This document shows positions 51,517 through 62,407 of a stretch of DNA of 64,000 nt, in pieces. The stretch's first letter is position 1; each line of letters starts with the position of its first letter. The stretch comes from Candidatus Obscuribacterales bacterium (GTDB taxonomy: Bacteria > Cyanobacteriota > Vampirovibrionia > Obscuribacterales > Obscuribacteraceae), in contig JAIEQI010000033.1 of NCBI GenBank assembly GCA_019747875.1, positions 24,246 through 88,245 of the forward strand, given 5' to 3'. The notes below the pieces were generated by a model that was not told the origin of the DNA, ran no database searches, and saw only the letters and a list, made by a program, of their open reading frames with translations. The position numbers and the translations under genes are program-made.

Positions 51517-52545
51517 ATGAACAATAAAGAAATTGCTGACATCTCTGAAGCTGTGGATCGCGACAGCGATCACGGTCATGAGTCGGAATGTGGCTCCAGC
51601 TGCGGCGATCAGGCTAGCAGCTGTGGCAGCGAAATCAAAGCGGTCGCTGTCGAGTTGAAGACCTCTGCAAGACCTGAACGCCCGCGCAAGCCAGAATGGC
51701 TAAAAGTTAGTCTTCCTACAGGTGAAGGATATAAACGAATTAAGGGTTTGATTACCGACAATCGTTTGAATACTGTTTGCGAATCAGCGGCCTGTCCCAA
51801 TCGCGGAGAGTGCTGGTCGCGCAAGACTGCGACCTTGATGATTCTCGGCAACGTCTGCACTCGTAGCTGTGGTTTTTGTAATGTAATTACCGGCAAGCCG
51901 ACCGAACTTGATCTCGACGAGCCGCGTCGCGTGGCTGAAGCTGTTGAGATTATGGATTTGAAATATACGGTGATTACGTCGGTCAATCGTGACGAATTGA
52001 AGGACGGTGGTGCCGGCGTCTGGGCTGAAACTATCCGTTGCGTGCGTGAGCGCTCACCGCAGACTCGAATTGAAGTGCTTATTCCAGACTTCTGTGGCAA
52101 TTGGGATGCACTTGATACGGTGCTTGCCGCCAAGCCCGATGTTCTCAACCACAATATGGAAACTGTCGAACGCCTTTATTTGAAGGTGCGCCCTCAAGCG
52201 AAGTATTGGCGCAGTCTAGAACTCTTATCGCGCGCTAAGGATGCGGGCTTTGTAACTAAGTCCGGTTTCATGGTTGGTCTTGGCGAAGAAGAAAATGAAG
52301 TCGTCAAACTTTTGAAAGATTTGCGCGAAGCGAAGGTGGACCTTGTCACCATCGGGCAGTACATGCAGCCGACGCTCGATCATTTGCCTGTTGAGGATTG
52401 GATTCCGCCAGCTACATTTGCTCGTTATCATCAAATCGGAATGGAGATGGGATTCACCAACGTCTTCTCCGGCCCGCTTGTGCGCAGCAGCTATCACGCC
52501 GAAGAACAGGCAGAAACAGCCAAGGCCATGATATCGAATTCATGA
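51517..52545 (+). CDS. lipA: Lipoyl synthase with Cys/His-bearing N-terminal extension
   Basis: A radical-SAM enzyme that inserts two sulfurs into protein-bound octanoyl chains to make lipoyl groups. Both iron-sulfur clusters are encoded: the auxiliary-cluster motif CESAACPNRGEC (C-x4-C-x5-C) and the radical-SAM motif CTRSCGFC (C-x3-C-x2-C). HNMETVERLY, GEEENEVVKLL and GQYMQPTLDHLPV are typical, and the C-terminal serine region RSSYHAEEQ is present. At 342 residues it is longer than usual because of about 45 extra N-terminal residues holding His19, His21, Cys25, Cys29 and Cys36. It lies back to back with the PDH-type operon whose E2 needs lipoyl groups, which suggests shared regulation. Confidence 0.95.
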   Translation: MNNKEIADISEAVDRDSDHGHESECGSSCGDQASSCGSEIKAVAVELKTSARPERPRKPEWLKVSLPTGEGYKRIKGLITDNRLNTVCESAACPNRGECWSRKTATLMILGNVCTRSCGFCNVITGKPTELDLDEPRRVAEAVEIMDLKYTVITSVNRDELKDGGAGVWAETIRCVRERSPQTRIEVLIPDFCGNWDALDTVLAAKPDVLNHNMETVERLYLKVRPQAKYWRSLELLSRAKDAGFVTKSGFMVGLGEEENEVVKLLKDLREAKVDLVTIGQYMQPTLDHLPVEDWIPPATFARYHQIGMEMGFTNVFSGPLVRSSYHAEEQAETAKAMISNS

Positions 52546-52981
52546 CATAGAGGGCGATAGCATCGCCCCTACCAGAATCTTCGAAGCGCGTATTTTGGGC
52601 ATCTTTAAAAGCATGCCGATGGTGGCGCCCGCAAAACTAAGGCTTCGATGATTTCCGGTTCATGATAAAGCGCTTATATCTGTCTCTTGGAAGCCTCGTC
52701 CCTGCTCGTTTTCGGCTATCAAGAATGTGGTAATCACGTAGGAAGACGTAGGGAAGGGACACTTGGAAATCCACCCCAGCGCGTATTTTTGCGATCGCAG
52801 TTCGGCGTGAAGCTAGATTAGGCGCAGCGGAAGCGCTTTCTTACGCCGTTCTCAGCATCGAAATCTCGAAAGGCAGATGAGAAAAGTCTTTGTAGACGCG
52901 GTAACGCCGATGTTTCATTATCTTGACATTGACCACTGATTTTACGGCTTCCACGGTTTGCGTTCTGGCGGGGATGTTTGT
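52546..52981. other. Intergenic region with a family C repeat
   Basis: A 436-nt gap. Directly after lipA, AGGGCGATAGCATCGCCCCT (about 52550-52569) forms a 7-8-bp hairpin. It is a family C copy, similar to the units inside the gene at 29031-32534. It lacks a T-run but may still end lipA transcription. A single GCGATCGC octamer lies at 52791-52798. The remainder shows no gene. Confidence 0.5.
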
Positions 52982-54637
52982 GTGAGCGCTTCTCAACAGT
53001 TTGTTAGTTCCATTTTCGATTTCAAGGACCGGCACCGGGCTCCTGATGAATGGCGTTTCGATGAAGAACTCCATTGGCTTGTCGAAAATTTCCAGGGTTT
53101 GACCTGTGAGTTGGACAATGAATCTGTTGAGTTAGCCGCCGAAGAAAGCGACGAAATCAATGGCGAGGGGCTCTGGTATTTGGCGATGCATGAGAGCTCC
53201 AGTGTGAGGCAGTTCGTTGCCGGTCATCTCGGTACTCCGGAAGACTGTCTCAAGCTTTTGGCAAGGGATCGCGAATCCACCGTAAGGCAATTGGTGGCAG
53301 CGAACCCCAACACACCAGGTCGTGCTTGCGATGAGCTTGCAGGCGATCAGAATTTGCTCGTGCGCCGAAGCGTTGCGGCAAATAGGAATACGTCGGCTAC
53401 GTTATTACATATATTGAGTGCCGAAAAAGATTCAGCAGTGCGGATGGCTGTGAGTTCCAATCCGGACGTTGACGCTGATACCTTGGGCATTTTGGCGAAT
53501 GATCCTGAATTGGAAGTACGCTTCCATGTTGCAACACATCCACGTTTGCCTGAGCAGGCACAAATGAAGTTGGCTCAGGATGACGCTTTGTTTGTGCGTC
53601 AGGCTATCGCACGAAATCTTGCTGTTACTCAAGTTGTACTCGTTCGTTTGTCTGAAGATGCGGAGCCTTCTGTGCGACGCATCGTGGCGGAAAATAAAAA
53701 TACGCCAGAGCCTGTCCTCAGGAGGATGGCGCAAGACGATGATGTCTACGTACGAAGAGCCGTTGCCGAAAACACTAATGCAGGAGCTGAAGCTTTTAAA
53801 CTGCTGGCTGGCGATGGCGATATTCTGACAAGATTGATTGTGGCGATCAATGAGGCCCGTCCACGCGAAGTTGCCTTTTCTCTGGCTAGTGATTCCGAGG
53901 AATCTGTGCGAGTAGCACTTGCTCGCGGCGAATCGATTTCTGCCGATGCAGCTATGAAGCTCGCTCTAGATGATTCTGTCACTGTTCGCACCTGGTTGGC
54001 ACGTAACGAAAGTATTCTTCCTGATTTGCTGGTCATGCTCTCTCATGATTTAGATAAGTCAGTTCGCCAGTCTGTCGCTGACAATCCAAAGACACCGGAT
54101 GCGGCACTGGAAATTTTGCACAAAGACACCAATATATTCATTCGCCGCCAGAAGGTGGATGAGAGCTCGATTGATGACGAGACTCTGCGTGAGTTCGCCA
54201 GCAGCACGAGCAGTTTTGTCCGCGGCTACGTAGCGTCATGCATGTCGGCGCCGTCGGATCTACTCAAAAAGCTTTCCTCCGATGAGTCACCTGAAGTCAG
54301 GATGAGGGTTGCCGCGAATCCCAATACACATCCGGCAACCCTCCACCTGATGTCTTCTGACCCATGTGATGAAGTGAAAATTTCGATAATCGGAAATACG
54401 CATGCGCCTTTTGTGGCTCTTACCTCTATGGCTAAAGATCCCAATCCTCGCATTCGAATGCTGCTTGCGGCGACGCCGTGGATTTTGCCTTCCACAATGG
54501 AAGTCTTGTCCCGTGACGAAGATTTGTTCGTCAGGCGCAAAATCGCAAAACGCATGCAAGAAAGAAGAATGCGGGAAGAACTGATCGACCAGGAGAAGAA
54601 CGCAAATGTCGCAGTCACGTCAGATTCGAGTATCTAA
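52982..54637 (+). CDS. Leucine-rich-repeat-variant (LRV)/HEAT-like repeat protein
   Basis: A 551-residue cytosolic repeat protein. I prefer GTG 52982 with GGGG eight bases upstream over the TTG at 52958. From residue about 80 on it consists of roughly twenty 24-residue units of the type 'D.e..VR..VA.NpnTP...L..LA.D', e.g. STVRQLVAANPNTPGRACDELA and PSVRRIVAENKNTPEPVLRRMA. This is the LRV repeat, related to HEAT/ARM superhelices. The Cys-rich iron-sulfur domain found at the N-terminus of the Azotobacter LRV protein is absent. A protein-binding scaffold is likely; the partner is unknown. The gene stands alone. Confidence 0.85.
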   Translation: MSASQQFVSSIFDFKDRHRAPDEWRFDEELHWLVENFQGLTCELDNESVELAAEESDEINGEGLWYLAMHESSSVRQFVAGHLGTPEDCLKLLARDRESTVRQLVAANPNTPGRACDELAGDQNLLVRRSVAANRNTSATLLHILSAEKDSAVRMAVSSNPDVDADTLGILANDPELEVRFHVATHPRLPEQAQMKLAQDDALFVRQAIARNLAVTQVVLVRLSEDAEPSVRRIVAENKNTPEPVLRRMAQDDDVYVRRAVAENTNAGAEAFKLLAGDGDILTRLIVAINEARPREVAFSLASDSEESVRVALARGESISADAAMKLALDDSVTVRTWLARNESILPDLLVMLSHDLDKSVRQSVADNPKTPDAALEILHKDTNIFIRRQKVDESSIDDETLREFASSTSSFVRGYVASCMSAPSDLLKKLSSDESPEVRMRVAANPNTHPATLHLMSSDPCDEVKISIIGNTHAPFVALTSMAKDPNPRIRMLLAATPWILPSTMEVLSRDEDLFVRRKIAKRMQERRMREELIDQEKNANVAVTSDSSI

Positions 54638-54677
54638 GATTCAGCTATCTAAGTTCGAGTTGGTGGGAGTGGTTGGA

Positions 54678-54896
54678 ATGGAAAACAAAGACGAAATAAA
54701 CTCGGGCACCGAGGGTGGTGCGATGCGTTCCCCGATTTGCATGAGCATGTTGGCTGGTGCTAACTCTCATCGTCAAACTCGCCGACGTCGTTCGCCGAGA
54801 AATCGTCGCTTGTTCCTCACAGCTATAGATGGAAAAGAGAAAGATAGCGAGATAGCGGGCAGCTACTGGATGTGCAGCCGCTTCATGATGCCATAG
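54678..54896 (+). CDS. Small hypothetical protein, doubtful
   Basis: A 72-codon frame beginning MENKDEINSGTEGG with a Gly/Gln/Ser-rich start, a basic middle (HRQTRRRRSPRNRR) and a mixed tail. GGTTGG lies close to this ATG. A longer frame from 54606 would overlap the upstream LRV gene by 32 nt. Nothing about it is recognisable. It may be a small RNA-binding-type basic protein or simply a non-coding frame. Confidence 0.3.
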   Translation: MENKDEINSGTEGGAMRSPICMSMLAGANSHRQTRRRRSPRNRRLFLTAIDGKEKDSEIAGSYWMCSRFMMP

Positions 54897-54939
54897 TGTA
54901 TTTCAAGTTTGACGCAGCTAGGTCTAGATCCTTGCATAT

Positions 54940-55085
54940 ATAAGGAAGGCGCCCTCGTTGTAAAGTTGTTGTCCCGCAACACCTCCCGGTCCCGCACCCC
55001 GGTCCCGCCCTTCGACCCTCCCGACCGAGCAATCTCCGGTCGAGCCTCTGCTGTTGCGCCTTTCCGGTCGAGCATTTTTGCGAGC
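54940..55085 (+). other. GC-rich, pyrimidine-rich intergenic segment with competing hairpin halves
   Basis: CCCGGTCCCGC appears twice at about 54985-55007. CGACCG (55022-55027) can pair with CGGTCG at 55037-55042 or with CGGTCG at 55065-55070, which is followed by ATTTTT. This alternative pairing upstream of the gene at 55219 could be a leader attenuator or a small RNA end. The base composition differs sharply from both flanks. No coding frame is credible here. Confidence 0.35.
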
Positions 55086-55218
55086 CTGTGGTAAAACTCC
55101 TGATTCTCGGAGTGCAGACTTTAATTGACCGTCCGTAAATGGTATAGTCAACCCGCTTACTCAGATTGTTTTCAGATCGGTATGCTATTCCTTTACCGAT
55201 TGCGGCCTGGTATCGTGA

Positions 55219-56904
<1,686 letters not shown>

Positions 56905-56926
56905 CGAAGGAGACCGTACAACTAAT

Positions 56927-59900
56927 ATGGCGACTGTAAACAGATCATTCGTTTCGGTTATGGCTATAACGGTAGCCGTGTTCTTTTCATGTTCAGCGGG
57001 ATGTTTTGGGTCTGATAGTGATCCGTCCAATGTTAAGCAAATCAACGATCGCAGTGACCTAAGCTTTTGTACACAGTTCGAAGAAACGAATAGTCTGGCG
57101 ACTCCGCCCAAAGGTGGTATGGCTGGATTTCAGTTCTTTACCAGACAGGCTTCGTTGAACGTTTTCGACAACATTCTTGGATACTCAATCCCCGTAGGAC
57201 CGGAGATCAACTTCCGGATAAACTACAATTATTTAGAGGCGCTCGACAAGGGAAAAAAGAGTACACCCAACCTCGGCGCCGGCTGGACCTTGAATTGGGT
57301 TGCTTATCTTGATGTAGATTCGATGGGCAATGTGACTGTCACCGTACCTGGTGGCGGGTCGGAGCACTATCCAATTAACAAGGATAAAAAGGATTCACTA
57401 TATAAAAATAACCTGGTATCTCATGCGCACTTAATAGCCTTGCCGGATGCTGGGTACCAACGCCATTTGGCTGATGGCTCTATAGAACTCTATTCACTCT
57501 CTGATGAAAATGGGCGCCATTATTTGACAGAGGTTCGTAGCCCTTCTGGAAATGCTGCGAAAGTTGGATACGACAAAAACTTTCGCGTAGAATCAGTTGC
57601 TGACGCGGTTGGACAGCAAAGCAAAATTCGTTATGTCTCGGATATACCTTCGGACTTGGGCTTCTACAAAATATCTGAGATAGAGGACCCATTCGGACGT
57701 AAGGCGAAATTTGGCTATGACAAAAGCAGGTCGCGATTGGAATCGACAACCGACGCTATTGGTTTGACCTCCACATTTACTTACGCTGAAGGTAGCAACC
57801 AGATCTCAAAATTGAATACACCGTATGGAGAGACTGAGTTTCTGCAATATAGACCGGAGGGAAGTCCTGACGGTTCACTCGGATTGAAAATCCGTTATGC
57901 CGATGGTTCTCAGTCCGTGGCCGAACATTGGGCGGGCAATCGGCATGCTACATATCAGTGGAATAAGCTTGCTATGCAACTGTATCCTGCTGATCCACAA
58001 AATCATGTTTACGATCATTGCAAGGTCACAAAATGGCTGACCCGACCAAACGGTGAAGAGCTCTCAGTCAAAGCTTCCGTGAAAGAGCCGTTGGAATCTG
58101 AGCTTGTCTATTCATATGTGGGTCAAACCGGAAAGGGGTTTTTAGGCGATGTCAATTTGCCGGCGTCGGTCAGTCGCAGGGTGTCGGTCAAAAATGAGGA
58201 TGGTACTACAGGGAGTGCGATACAGTCTTCAAGCTTTCAGTACAACAGATTTGGGCATGTCACAAGATTGGAAGATCCGCTCCGGCGCATAGTGACTTTT
58301 GAGTACGCACCTAATGGAATAGACCTACTGGAGGTGCGGCAGCAAACCCCTCGTGGCAGTCTGCTTAAGGCAAGATTTGTATACGACAAAAACCACCATC
58401 CTGTTCAGATCGAGGATGCGTCAGGTAATAAAGTCCATTTTGAATTTAATAAGTTCGGTGAACTTATAAAAGCCACTGATTCTTCGAACAATGTGATTCG
58501 TTATGAATTTGATGACAAAGGATTCTTGCTAGCAGTAACCGGCCCTCTCGGACCCAAGAATGTTGTGGCGAAATACTCTTATGATCGGGTTGGTCGAGTG
58601 CGTACAGCGACTGATCAAGATGGACGGACAACAAGCTTGGACTATGACGCGGCAGACCGAATAATCAAGAAATCCTATGAAGATGGAAGCAGTGAGTTGA
58701 TTCGCTACGACAAGCTTGATCCAGTTTCCTTCCAGGATCGATTGGGGCGCACCACCAAACGAGTTTATGACAGTCAGGGACGGATGATTGCTTTGGTGGA
58801 TCCCCTTGCTCGTAAGTCGCAATATGAATGGTGTTTATGTGGTTCGTTGCGTAAGCTAATAGATCCGGCAGGCAATACCACCGAATGGCACCATGATATT
58901 CAAGGACGCACGCTCCTAAAGAAATATGCCAATGGAAGCGAAATGCATTTTGAATATGAAAAGAGTGGACATCGGTTGCTATCGCGGATTGATGCGCTGA
59001 AGCAAAAGACCAGCTATTCCTACAATGTCGATGACACGGTTTCTACTGTAAGTTACTACAATACCGTTAATCCGACATCAGACGTAAAATTTAGTTATTT
59101 TGAGGACTTAGCGGCCATCAAGACTGCTTCAAATAAGTTTGGCACAATAAGCTATCAATATTACCCTTTTGCAGATAGTAAATCTGCTGGTTTGTTGCAG
59201 TCAGTTTCCAACTCTGGCATTCCTGATTCAGCGATTAACTATGATTATGATTCTCTCGGTCGTGTGACGAAAGTGGTTATAGGACGGAACAATACTATTT
59301 CTAGATCTTATGATCAGCTCGACAGGCTTCTTGCGGAAGAGAATTCCTTGGGCAAATTCTCCTTCGAATATGGCGAAGGCGCTAACAATCTGACGAAGAT
59401 AACATATCCAAATGGAGTGCTTGCAAAATTTCAGTACGAGAGCAAAGCGGCTGAAAGTCGCTTGAAGTCCATCATTAACTCCACACCTGCTTCGATTGTG
59501 AGCCAGTATGATTATGCGTACGACAAGGAAGGTCAGATAAGTGAGTGGCTGGAGGCTGTTGATGGTAAACCACGTTTTAAGTGCGCCTTCGCTTACGATG
59601 CTGCAGGTCAATTGACCGATGCCGTCAGTCAAACTTCAGATCCTTCTCAAGCTCGTAGTTATCACTACGAATATGACGCCGCTTCTAATTTGAAATTGTC
59701 AAAATGCAATGACAAGATCTGTAAAGCAGCCTTCAATAACGTGAACGAGTTAATCAGTTTGGCTAATGGATCAAGCTCAGAGGATGCTGCGAAGAATCCC
59801 TCTAGGCAGATGAATTACGATGCGAACGGAAACCTACTTTCCGATGGCGAGAAGAGCTACAAGTGGGACGCCGAGAATCGTCTTATTCGAATAGAGTATA

Positions 59901-60883
59901 AGGATGGCGCGGCTACGGACTTCGAGTACGACGCCTTGGGTCGGAGATCCAAAATTGTTGACCATGATTCCAAATCTTCGACAGTAAAGTATTTGATTTG
60001 GTCCGACAACAGGATCTGTGAAGAGAGAAATGAAGACGGCTCAGTAAGCAAGAAGATCTATTTGCTAGGTTCTCTTTCTGACGGGAAGAGCATTTTCTTC
60101 TCTCGGGATCACCTGGGTTCTACGCGCATGACTACAGACGGATCTGGTAATGTTGTTTCTCGATTGGATTATGACCCACATGGAGTTAAAACTATCGCTC
60201 AAGGTACTGAGCTTCCAGTTATTCAATATGCTGGCTACTACGCTCACGAACCAAGCGGTTTGAACTTCACCAATTACCGCTCCTATGACAGTACAATAGG
60301 CCGGTGGCTCAGCCGTGATCCTTTGGGCGAGTTCGGCATTGCCGGACTACCCGGCTGGTCTTCATCTTTGGCTAAAGACGAGCTGAAATCGTTGAATTTA
60401 TATGCGTACGTGGGAAACAACGCTATTAAATTCATTGATCCTCTTGGACTGCAGCAGCAATATAACTCCAACGTGGGAAGTAATTTCGGATACGGAGATC
60501 ACACGGGCGGTGCCGGATATGGCGGAGGAACCGCAAATGCCGGTCAAGCAACCAATGGTTTTGGCGGGTCAACAGGATCGTGGTCACCAAACTCTGATCA
60601 AATGCAGTCCGGCGGTACCGTGCAGGGCGGTACAGTCATGGGGGCAAATACCTATGGAAATGGAGTAAACGGTGCCCTAGCTGACGGCGGTGTACGTTTG
60701 AACACTCCTCAACAAACGCAGAACCAGAGCACTAATGTGTCTCCTCTTTTAACGCGCCAATGGGAAGCGAAATGGCGGGCCTATAACACATCCTATAAAG
60801 AATGGAAGGATAGTCCATTTGCACAGTTTTTTCACCTTCCTCCGCCTGAAGCACCGTCGTGCCCCCGGCCGGTGTATAAGTAA
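56927..60883 (+). CDS. RHS/YD-repeat protein with RHS-associated core and Gly/Asn-rich tail
   Basis: A 1318-residue exported protein. The N-terminal signal sequence ends near FSCSAGC, which may be lipidated, though the -3 residue is atypical. An N-terminal domain with INFRINYNYLEAL and GWTLNWVAYL is the usual entry of RHS proteins. From about residue 200 come many YD repeats (e.g. YDKNHHPVQIEDASGNKVHF, YSYDRVGRVRTATDQDGRTT). The RHS-associated core near residues 1060-1180 includes HLGSTRMTTDGSGNVVSRLDYDPHG and GRWLSRDPLGE then LNLYAYVGNNAIKFIDPLG. The approximately 130 residues after the core are Gly/Asn/Gln-rich and show no toxin domain I recognise. YD shells usually encapsulate a C-terminal cargo. 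Confidence 0.9.
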   Translation: MATVNRSFVSVMAITVAVFFSCSAGCFGSDSDPSNVKQINDRSDLSFCTQFEETNSLATPPKGGMAGFQFFTRQASLNVFDNILGYSIPVGPEINFRINYNYLEALDKGKKSTPNLGAGWTLNWVAYLDVDSMGNVTVTVPGGGSEHYPINKDKKDSLYKNNLVSHAHLIALPDAGYQRHLADGSIELYSLSDENGRHYLTEVRSPSGNAAKVGYDKNFRVESVADAVGQQSKIRYVSDIPSDLGFYKISEIEDPFGRKAKFGYDKSRSRLESTTDAIGLTSTFTYAEGSNQISKLNTPYGETEFLQYRPEGSPDGSLGLKIRYADGSQSVAEHWAGNRHATYQWNKLAMQLYPADPQNHVYDHCKVTKWLTRPNGEELSVKASVKEPLESELVYSYVGQTGKGFLGDVNLPASVSRRVSVKNEDGTTGSAIQSSSFQYNRFGHVTRLEDPLRRIVTFEYAPNGIDLLEVRQQTPRGSLLKARFVYDKNHHPVQIEDASGNKVHFEFNKFGELIKATDSSNNVIRYEFDDKGFLLAVTGPLGPKNVVAKYSYDRVGRVRTATDQDGRTTSLDYDAADRIIKKSYEDGSSELIRYDKLDPVSFQDRLGRTTKRVYDSQGRMIALVDPLARKSQYEWCLCGSLRKLIDPAGNTTEWHHDIQGRTLLKKYANGSEMHFEYEKSGHRLLSRIDALKQKTSYSYNVDDTVSTVSYYNTVNPTSDVKFSYFEDLAAIKTASNKFGTISYQYYPFADSKSAGLLQSVSNSGIPDSAINYDYDSLGRVTKVVIGRNNTISRSYDQLDRLLAEENSLGKFSFEYGEGANNLTKITYPNGVLAKFQYESKAAESRLKSIINSTPASIVSQYDYAYDKEGQISEWLEAVDGKPRFKCAFAYDAAGQLTDAVSQTSDPSQARSYHYEYDAASNLKLSKCNDKICKAAFNNVNELISLANGSSSEDAAKNPSRQMNYDANGNLLSDGEKSYKWDAENRLIRIEYKDGAATDFEYDALGRRSKIVDHDSKSSTVKYLIWSDNRICEERNEDGSVSKKIYLLGSLSDGKSIFFSRDHLGSTRMTTDGSGNVVSRLDYDPHGVKTIAQGTELPVIQYAGYYAHEPSGLNFTNYRSYDSTIGRWLSRDPLGEFGIAGLPGWSSSLAKDELKSLNLYAYVGNNAIKFIDPLGLQQQYNSNVGSNFGYGDHTGGAGYGGGTANAGQATNGFGGSTGSWSPNSDQMQSGGTVQGGTVMGANTYGNGVNGALADGGVRLNTPQQTQNQSTNVSPLLTRQWEAKWRAYNTSYKEWKDSPFAQFFHLPPPEAPSCPRPVYK

Positions 60884-60897
60884 GAGTTGGGTTAGAG

Positions 60898-62385
60898 ATG
60901 AGTGCACATAACCGATACTCTGCGTTTTCATTTGTGCTCTGTTGTACGGTCTTCATCAGCTCCTCTATGAGCATGGCATTTGCCGGTGCATATGAAGACG
61001 AGATTCTAAAAGCTGAACAGGCTGCCGTTAATGCCGATGTGGGAGCGGCACGTGATCACTTTCTCAAAGCAAAGACTTTGGATGCCCTAGCAGTGGAGGC
61101 CCAGGGAGGATTGGCATTCTATTCATTCGCTGCTGGTGGTCGAAAGGAAGACTCTGCCAAATTGCTGGACGAACTCGTCAGCAAAAATCCCCGGTCGCCG
61201 GAAGCTTTGATGTATCGAGGAATGTTTTATTCGGAAACGGGCAAAATTGATGATTCCTTGAATGACTTAAATGCTGCTCTCAAGCTCAAGCCCAACCTAA
61301 CGAATGCACTACGCTATCGCGCCTTTGTTTACGAAAAAAAGAACCAACCGCTGCATGCAATCGATGACTTTTCCAGTGTTTTGAAAATGTCGTCCAAAAC
61401 TAGGTTGGAAAACGGAATGGACTACTTTCTTCGAGGCAGGCTTTTCTTTTCTTTGAATAATATTCCAGCAGCCATCGCCGACTTTGATGCGGCCGAAAAA
61501 CTGAGTGTCTATGTTCCCGAGCTGTACAAATCTAGAGGTATGGCCAAAGTAGACGTGAAATTGTATTCAGAGGCCGAAGCGGACCTTACAAAAGCCTTGG
61601 AGTTTGATAAGAGCGATGTCAGCGCTCTGTTCAGTCGTTCGGAAGCACTTTTCCAGCAGCGAAAATTTGACAAAGCGATTGAGGATCTATCAGTCGCGAT
61701 CAAGCTGTCTCCTCTCAGTCCGGAAATTTATGCAAAGAGAGCTCATGCGCTGAGGGCATCAGGAAAGCTCAAAGAAGCAGTTTCTGATTTTGAAAAGGTA
61801 ATAGAATTGCGTGGTACCGCGTCTGACTATACAAACGTTGGAATGGTATATGCTCTGCTAGGAAATAACACTGAAGCGATTGCTGCATATGATAAGTCAA
61901 TTGCAAAAGATCCAAAAATCGCGATGACATACAATAACAGGGGGACGTCTTTATCTGCGTTGAATCAGATGGATCGGGCATTGGCTGACTATACCAGGGC
62001 TATTGAGCTTGATTCGGCATATTCCAGAAAAAAGGCGGGCGGAGTTGGATCGGAGTTCGCCTTTGCAAATAGGGCGCGCTTATACTCTCGTTTGAATAGA
62101 CATGAGGAAGCAATCGCCGATATAAGCAACGTTATTGCGTGCCGCCCAGTTGTCTCCGATATTTCGAGTTGGTTCTACTTCCGCGCTAGCGAATATTGGA
62201 AAAAGGGAGAACCCATAAACGCCTTTCAGGATTTCTTGCGAGCGGCCTGGCTATTGCCGAAGTGGATTCTTGTAACGTTGATAGTTGCTCCAGTTGCGTT
62301 AATCGCGATACTGTTTTCCGCGCGGAAGTTCAAAAGATCTCCGCCTGGTCAACAGGCGATTGAAGTTCCGGTCTCGTCATCCTGA
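60898..62385 (+). CDS. Exported TPR protein with C-terminal membrane anchor
   Basis: A 495-residue protein starting 14 nt after the RHS gene. A signal peptide (FVLCCTVFISSSMSMAFAG) is followed by at least ten TPR units, such as GKIDDSLNDLNAALKLKPNL, KLYSEAEADLTKALEFDKSD and GNNTEAIAAYDKSIAKDPKI. A transmembrane helix at about 453-473 (WILVTLIVAPVALIAILFS) and a short basic tail suggest that the TPR domain faces the periplasm and is anchored. Position suggests service to the RHS protein, e.g. export or assembly, but this is only genomic context. Confidence 0.85.
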   Translation: MSAHNRYSAFSFVLCCTVFISSSMSMAFAGAYEDEILKAEQAAVNADVGAARDHFLKAKTLDALAVEAQGGLAFYSFAAGGRKEDSAKLLDELVSKNPRSPEALMYRGMFYSETGKIDDSLNDLNAALKLKPNLTNALRYRAFVYEKKNQPLHAIDDFSSVLKMSSKTRLENGMDYFLRGRLFFSLNNIPAAIADFDAAEKLSVYVPELYKSRGMAKVDVKLYSEAEADLTKALEFDKSDVSALFSRSEALFQQRKFDKAIEDLSVAIKLSPLSPEIYAKRAHALRASGKLKEAVSDFEKVIELRGTASDYTNVGMVYALLGNNTEAIAAYDKSIAKDPKIAMTYNNRGTSLSALNQMDRALADYTRAIELDSAYSRKKAGGVGSEFAFANRARLYSRLNRHEEAIADISNVIACRPVVSDISSWFYFRASEYWKKGEPINAFQDFLRAAWLLPKWILVTLIVAPVALIAILFSARKFKRSPPGQQAIEVPVSSS

Positions 62386-62407
62386 CGGTTGTTCTTTTCT
62401 TCGGAGT

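Noticed and set aside
52791..52798. GCGATCGC octamer as evidence for the cyanobacterial HIP1 repeat
   Set aside because: Only one clear copy was noticed, far from the density seen in HIP1-rich cyanobacteria, so it does not support or exclude the lineage guess.
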